Shown piece after piece: positions 61,901 to 64,000 of a stretch of 64,000 bases of DNA. Position numbers and translations under genes: made by a program. Location of the stretch: NCBI GenBank assembly GCA_945859605.1, contig OX243827.1:5129845-5193844 (forward strand), read 5' to 3'. The notes under the pieces were generated by a model. The model searched no databases and was not told the origin of the DNA. It saw only the letters and a list, made by a program, of their open reading frames with translations. The DNA is from Lumbricus rubellus (Eukaryota; Annelida; Clitellata; Crassiclitellata; Lumbricidae). The stretch's first letter is position 1; each line of letters opens with the position of its first letter.

Positions 61901-62980
61901 CAGCTATGCAGGAAAGATTGAGCAGTATTTTTTAAAATTCAGTACCAAGCTGTTGAAGTTTCACAAGCCGAATAGACTTGTGAAACTTCAACTTCAAACT
62001 GCTGAATAGCCTAGGTGTAGTTTGCAGAATCGCAAGAGCCATGAAATCTCACAGAATAATATTATTGCCAAAAGCAGTTTTCGAATAATGAAGTGAAGAT
62101 GCACAAAACTGCATACTGAATAGCCTAACTGTAGACAATGGTTAAAAAAGGGCTGTGACGGGTGGGGTAACTCGATCAATTTCGTTGTTGGGGGTCGTCT
62201 CAACTTTTGAAATGTTGCCAAGGGGTCATCGCACTAAAAAGGTTGAGAACCGCTGCATTAGTCATTCATTTTTCATTCTTAACCTTAAATTCTACAAGTT
62301 ACTGTAATTCTATCACAATTTGGAATCTAATAGCCCGATTTTCATGCCATTTGCTGAGTTTGATACAGAATATAGTCATGTATTGACCAGCAAAATTGTA
62401 GAAGAATAAAATATCAGTTGCTAAGGAATTTTATGACATAAAGTTTTGAAACTTTGAGATCGATTTTCTCACTTGCTGTGATTTTACAAGTTACAGAATC
62501 AAACGAATATAACTTCAGCTAGAAGATATTTTCATTGTGTAAAAAGTATTTTGTAGCAGATCAGCTGTAGAATATGACTCAATAAAAAAGTCAAGACTGA
62601 CATGTGACGGATTTTGACCTCAGGTCACATCTGCATTCATATGCCCATGTTTCGCAACCATATATCATGCTGCAGAAACACACACACGTTTTTAGTAAGT
62701 CCATCTTTGTTTTTTTACTGATTGCACTAATCTTCGCTGTTCATAAATACACACATACTTTCAGCTCATCTTTCAGTCAGTCTGCCAGAGAAATTGCTGA
62801 TGAAAACCAACATATTACTATATTAGCAGCTGAATTTCACATATACAGTAAAAGCAACTAATTATCAAATTAAACTCACTGAGGCTTTCGTTTCCTTTTC
62901 TTCTTGATCGGTTCTATAGGAATTGTTTCTGATTTTTTATCATCATCATGCATTAGTGTTTCTTGACTTCCTGTCATAGC
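49730..62980 (-). CDS. TMEM237: TMEM237 (ciliary transition-zone tetraspan protein), five 3' exons
   Basis: In gene order the exons are 62980-62880, 58829-58666, 56811-56475, 53499-53322 and 49903-49730. They total 954 bases, 317 residues plus TAA, with all phases agreeing. TMEM237 is a membrane protein of the primary-cilium transition zone; human mutations cause Joubert syndrome 14. Visible here: a Lys/Arg-rich N-terminal tract (KKKRKRKP), an acidic middle, a Glu/Arg-rich helix (QQRAEERERQQ), then the diagnostic ALSTHRIFKI motif opening helix 1, helix 2 (PVQCLFYFLFAVSTVAVLDR), helix 3 (GTIAVCFYFIGLVFSLATVF) and helix 4 (NLVRGISAILGWFVIS). Human TMEM237 is about 400 residues, so the first exon or exons lie beyond the right edge or at 63736-63852. 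Introns hold RTE, hAT and MULE insertions. Confidence 0.88.
50081..52118 (+). mobile_element. Autonomous MULE with short-unit inverted ends, 8-bp target duplication
   Basis: The target duplication aacagaag is at 50073-50080 and 52119-52126. Ends ggtgtacggacatttgaacg and (inverted) ggttacatgacattagaacg continue into 8-10 irregular copies of a gaacgggcgaca(c/a)tt unit on each side (50090-50222 and 51975-52110). The single-exon transposase lies between. It sits in the last TMEM237 intron, transcribed opposite to the host gene. Confidence 0.88.
50464..51876 (+). CDS. MULE transposase, 470 aa, intact
   Basis: A complete frame from ATG to TAG. Residues 1-90 are basic with aromatic residues (NYEYLREK, THAYWKLRN, MKECISNF) and may be a degenerate FLYWCH-type DNA-binding domain. 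Residues 170-290 match the MULE transposase core: ADIWLADGTFKVVPNVFFQL (first Asp), KILVDFEKAAMNTF (second Asp) and GCYFHLCQSVLRKV (C-x-x-H signature). NSVEGWHYGLQSLF at about residue 390 supplies the catalytic Glu. MULE transposases cut at terminal inverted repeats and leave 8-9 bp duplications, as seen here. A 470-residue length is plausible for animal MULEs. No frameshift or stop was found, so it may be active. Confidence 0.88.
   Translation: MADMALMYGFSTKGKKTLIHRNYEYLREKQYQNIMAMSNVQTIQMQGPTCNRRRPGDQQKTKGTHAYWKLRNIDGKESHREMKECISNFESTSSSSQAVVKARLEDNVLMALPRRSTLNRALQRHRVKVNKKNNGGAAVPAVPKDLSFEMPEEFQQMVLFDSGSGDNRMIIIGCDMLLDGLARADIWLADGTFKVVPNVFFQLYTIHFIFGPGINPVGLYCLLTNKTQETYGRLLTEVRRLIPLANPRKILVDFEKAAMNTFAEAFPDASVTGCYFHLCQSVLRKVNEIGLKVTYEINDQVRSYVRCLLAIALVPETDTIEAFELLADTQPNDIEHLDELTSFFEHTYLRGRRQRGRGNKYGSAIYPVPLWNQYTAGMDGIARTNSVEGWHYGLQSLFLCHHPTVWTFLTGLRKDIQMQKTTFLQGSTGMLQPSRKKCRQINERVTRAVASYSRAEILMYLSSVAHLSHN
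52198..52340. repeat. hAT-like MITE fragment ending ggttgggaaccac
   Basis: Shares the atgcttctagttaattcaa block, gtggccatcatgccctccaa and the ggttgggaaccac end with 60180-60535 and 40555-40890. Confidence 0.5.
52405..52640 (-). mobile_element. tRNA-derived SINE, family 4, - strand
   Basis: On the - strand the head reads ggtcggtagagtaatggata and gcgagttcgaactcccg (box B), and the tail side holds ccggttgtggtctgtcaacc-like sequence ending in ATT repeats. Confidence 0.65.
52790..52960 (+). mobile_element. SINE family 2 fragment
   Basis: Contains gcaagttcgaatctgcc, gcgaccttggacaaattgct, acctcactcatctcatcc and a decayed (ATC) tail, as in 20120-20335. Confidence 0.55.
53322..53499 (-). CDS. TMEM237: TMEM237 exon with helix 3
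   Basis: Borders are ttttccag and gtttgt on the - strand. It reads YDLARPTRTLFIKSVTLQAG, then a hydrophobic helix, then IDERIALYGIDPLLWTNST. Confidence 0.88.
53645..53880 (-). mobile_element. CR1-like LINE 3' fragment, - strand
   Basis: On the - strand a degraded LSPPTWNCFFCDSFSSVCPF region (compare GPSTWNGLP in other copies) is followed by gattgggagcgcc and the tail ttgaagtggtgctttataa. Confidence 0.5.
53881..54800. other. TMEM237 intron, nothing recognised
   Basis: AT-rich intron DNA without repeats or reading frames I can assign. Confidence 0.4.
54800..55020 (-). mobile_element. Jockey/CR1-like LINE 3' end, - strand
   Basis: On the - strand: VAGPHAWNSLPASVQEIKTQ, FRKQLKLHLLSSCPHLC, stop, then the 3' flank tgtgtgtaaagcatcctaga shared with 9780-9845. 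Confidence 0.62.
55060..55207. mobile_element. 148-bp MITE, 8-bp target duplication
   Basis: Ends cataggtgcaa / ttgcgcctatg are flanked by tcagcaga (55052-55059 and 55208-55215). The interior holds three degenerate tandem copies of tcctaaaagttgggg. The 8-bp duplication suggests hAT. Confidence 0.72.
55263..55350 (-). mobile_element. SINE family 4, tail fragment
   Basis: Contains cgacaatccggttgacaaac and the ccggttacagcgtac block matching 52405-52470. Confidence 0.5.
55669..55998 (-). mobile_element. RTE-like LINE, 5'-truncated, 9-bp target duplication
   Basis: The target duplication tattgtgct is at 55660-55668 and 55999-56007. On the - strand the frame reads LGIEKDETLQQTATRWKLGY, FGHMMRSKGLEKKLMMACGE, RKRRGRPRKKWMDEIHE and REVTRERKHWRGYIVTVARA. 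It is the same family as 57448-58640. Confidence 0.8.
56090..56430. repeat. Intronic dispersed segment, copy 1 of 3
   Basis: Shares, in order, cgatttttatgccgtttgcc, cagaatatattttt, acgaatataatttcagtcag, ttcactctgtaaaaagtatt and gacatgtgacagg with 59110-59430 and 62330-62635. Function unknown. Confidence 0.6.
56475..56811 (-). CDS. TMEM237: TMEM237 exon with helices 1 and 2
   Basis: Borders are tttacag and gtaaat on the - strand. It encodes a charged coiled segment, an Ala-rich stretch, ALSTHRIFKIISVFLQG, helix 1, a short loop with YYYMLASPVQC, and helix 2 ending AVLDR. This is the best-conserved part of the family. Confidence 0.92.
56911..57250. mobile_element. hAT MITE, 340 bp, 8-bp target duplication
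   Basis: Ends caggggtgtcaaa / tttgacacccctg are flanked by atataata (56903-56910 and 57251-57258). The left part holds three copies of aagtggcgggccagt spaced about 33 bp. Confidence 0.85.
57448..58640 (+). mobile_element. RTE-like LINE, 5'-truncated, 11-bp target duplication
   Basis: The target duplication tagaatcacaa is at 57437-57447 and 58641-58651. The frame 57448-58185 covers the RT: AGFRKSRGTRDHIANMRWIL, VYICFIDYSKAFDCINHELM, GVRQGCILSPLLFNLYVEKI, LLNNLRYADDTTLLAGKKAD and NIKKTKIMTTVG. One frameshift near 58180 separates it from LYGCETWTMTKIMKKKINAC, and another near 58410 from the C-terminal frame (MRSNGLEKDMMLACGDGRRK, RPRKRWLDDVQETTGVNLEQ), ending in a stop at 58611-58613 and gcacaaggtgacaaggtgat. 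Opposite to TMEM237, in its intron. The intact YADD box and clean duplication suggest a recent insertion. Confidence 0.85.
58666..58829 (-). CDS. TMEM237: TMEM237 exon, acidic cytoplasmic segment
   Basis: Borders are tttcag and gtaagt on the - strand. It encodes an acidic hydrophilic segment with SEDVVPADDVIKSYND and ends VFIEKR. The affiliation rests on phase and position more than on strong sequence identity. Confidence 0.76.
59110..59430. repeat. Intronic dispersed segment, copy 2 of 3
   Basis: Matches 56090-56430 and 62330-62635 over about 300 bp (gattttcatgccgtttg, gatacagaatata, tataacttcagcc, ttcattctgtaaaaagtatt). Confidence 0.6.
60180..60535. repeat. hAT-like MITE between 41-bp direct repeats
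   Basis: The left boundary ggtttcccatcgtttttgtg and right boundary ggttgggaaccacc are roughly inverted. A 41-bp sequence beginning cctatatgctcta occurs at 60056 and again at 60539, too long for a target duplication and so a local duplication. Confidence 0.5.
60742..62255. mobile_element. hAT element, 1.5 kb, non-autonomous, 8-bp target duplication
   Basis: Ends cagcggttctcaacct / aggttgagaaccgctg (right end with one variant base) are flanked by cattagtc (60734-60741 and 62256-62263). Inside are about 170-bp tandem units (61150-61640) homologous to those in the hAT at 43018-46689. Confidence 0.85.
62330..62635. repeat. Intronic dispersed segment, copy 3 of 3
   Basis: Matches 59110-59430 and 56090-56430 (cgattttcatgccatttgct, gatacagaatatag, cgaatataacttcagct, gtaaaaagtatttt, gacatgtgacgg). 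Confidence 0.62.
62880..62980 (-). CDS. TMEM237: TMEM237 exon, N-terminal basic tract
   Basis: On the - strand the acceptor is tttgtag and the donor gtgagt. It reads AMTGSQETLMHDDDKKSE and then a run of Lys and Arg ending KRKRKPQ, resembling the nuclear-localisation-like basic region in TMEM237 N-termini. Its phase joins the next exon exactly. Confidence 0.78.
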
Positions 62981-63189
62981 CTACAAAATTAAATCAGTGA
63001 AAGACAGCACATAAAAATAAAGTTCAAACTGAAAGTTCAAACTTTCATGTACAGCCAACATGGCATTGTAATTTGAATTCACAGATAATAAATAATAATT
63101 ATGACCACAAACCAATACCTTAAAAGTTAAGTAAGATTTACGAAAATATCACATAGCTTCATAAAATCCTGTGAAAGAAATATTCAATT

Positions 63190-63262
63190 CTTTAAGTTTT
63201 TCTGAAGCATCAACATACATGAGGGTTCTTCATGTATATTGAATTATTGATGCTTCAGAAAA
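63190..63262. repeat. Long hairpin, about 26-bp arms
   Basis: ttctttaagtttttctgaag followed by catcaa is matched by its reverse complement about 25 bases later. A second small palindrome (agggcgcctcacata / tatgtgaggtgccct) lies at 63303-63335. Confidence 0.8.
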
Positions 63263-63452
63263 ACTTAAAGAACGATGAACACAGCCTTGTTACCCTTGTT
63301 ACAAGGGCGCCTCACATACTATGTGAGGTGCCCTTGCTAAAACTGCACCTACTTTCTTTGGGCCCATTGCATTTACACTGACAGTTAAAACTATGTGTGT
63401 AAAGCACCCTGGAAGTAGCTTGCAACTAGTGATTCCATAGAAATTGTCGTAA

Positions 63453-63672
63453 ATTGTGGGGCACAGTGGTGTAGTGGTGGCGTCGTTGCCTTGGAGCCGA
63501 AAGGTTCGAGGTTTGAATCCACCTCAAGTCGCCACGTAGGGACCTTGAGCAAGTCCTTCACTCACAATTGCTCAGTGCTTCGGCATGAAACTCTGATGCA
63601 GTGTCCACGCTGTATTTGGGAGGGCCTCTGAGTAGGGAGAGCTTGAAGGGGCGCTACAACAAGTGCACATAC
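63453..63672 (+). mobile_element. tRNA-derived SINE, family 1
   Basis: Full-length: head tggtgtagtggtggcgtcgt, box B ggttcgaggtttgaatcc, body gagcaagtccttcactcaca, tail gaaggggcgctacaacaagt. It is preceded by a Jockey/CR1-like 3' flank (63390-63450). Confidence 0.78.
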
Positions 63673-63735
63673 AAAAAAACAAATACAACATGATACGATA
63701 TAATGTAATAATTAATATCTATAGCACTACTCACA

Positions 63736-63852
63736 GCCATGACCAATTGACCATTAAGTATAGCATTCCCAGTGTGAGAAATCCAAAAGAAGAAATAGGC
63801 TTTAAGAAGAGATGGAGCTGTAGATAATGATCCAGTAAGAAAAGTCCCAAGC
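63736..63852 (-). CDS. Possible exon, affiliation unknown
   Basis: A 39-codon open segment on the - strand bordered by ctag and gtgagt. It encodes a hydrophobic stretch containing LLKAYFFFWISHTGNAILNG. It is in phase with the first visible TMEM237 exon but does not resemble the basic, hydrophilic N-terminus of that family. It could be an exon of another gene or chance. The pyrimidine tract before the acceptor is weak. Confidence 0.35.
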
Positions 63853-64000
63853 TAGTGGAAGCATCATTTTGACCTTTTTTACCTTGAAGAGCAACTTGTA
63901 GTCATTGACAGGTCAAAATCAAAGAAGAACGAAAATAACAAAGAATAATATGATGATGATGGTTCTCTGCCCGTAAGGCAGGTTCTATGGTTTTCACCAC

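Noticed and set aside
63945..64000. Repeat start with gatgatgatgg at the right edge
   Set aside because: Too short to assign; it may be another GAT-tailed repeat but is cut by the window end.

Overview
The window is animal nuclear DNA. Protein-coding sequence is split into short exons with GT-AG splice sites, introns run to many kilobases, and nearly all remaining space is transposable elements, SINEs and microsatellites. The mix (MULE, several hAT families, Tc1/mariner-like elements, RTE-like and CR1/Jockey-like LINEs, tRNA-headed SINEs, long AAT and TATG arrays, frequent TAGGCCTA palindromes) suggests a marine invertebrate. I cannot name the species from sequence alone.

Two host genes can be reconstructed. 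On the + strand, twelve exons between 9991 and 36289 join with consistent phase into 491 residues plus a stop. This is the C-terminal three quarters of an SLC5-family sodium/solute symporter of the SMCT/SMVT/NIS type; the N-terminal exons are not visible. On the - strand, five exons from 62980 down to 49730 join into 317 residues ending in a stop. This is TMEM237, the four-helix ciliary transition-zone protein (Joubert syndrome 14 gene in humans). The two genes are convergent, with about 13.4 kb of repeats between their stop codons. One further - strand open segment with splice-like borders (63736-63852) may be an exon of unknown affiliation.

Layout: 1-6670 is a pile of broken copies of one non-LTR retrotransposon whose C-terminus carries a zinc knuckle and a restriction-like endonuclease (RLE) motif, with copies joined at AAT repeats. 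6690-7745 is a diverged tandem repeat and 7766-9845 is LINE debris. 9991-36289 is the symporter gene; its introns hold SINEs, (TATG)n and (AAT)n arrays, a nested hAT-like element, a mariner-like element, RTE-like LINEs and a second RLE-retrotransposon cluster (27249-32600). 36380-49730 is intergenic and packed with DNA transposons, many with target-site duplications I could read directly. 49730-62980 is TMEM237; its last intron holds an apparently intact MULE (50081-52118) and other introns hold RTE and hAT insertions.

The most interesting signals are: (1) the RLE retrotransposon, whose copies repeatedly join at AAT repeats and share a 3' hairpin with an 11-nt loop; (2) a MULE and MITE family whose ends are built of short units in inverted arrays; (3) a 70-bp copy of a symporter splice-acceptor region patched into a nearby LINE; and (4) a TTAA-bounded element studded with one motif that flips orientation at its centre.
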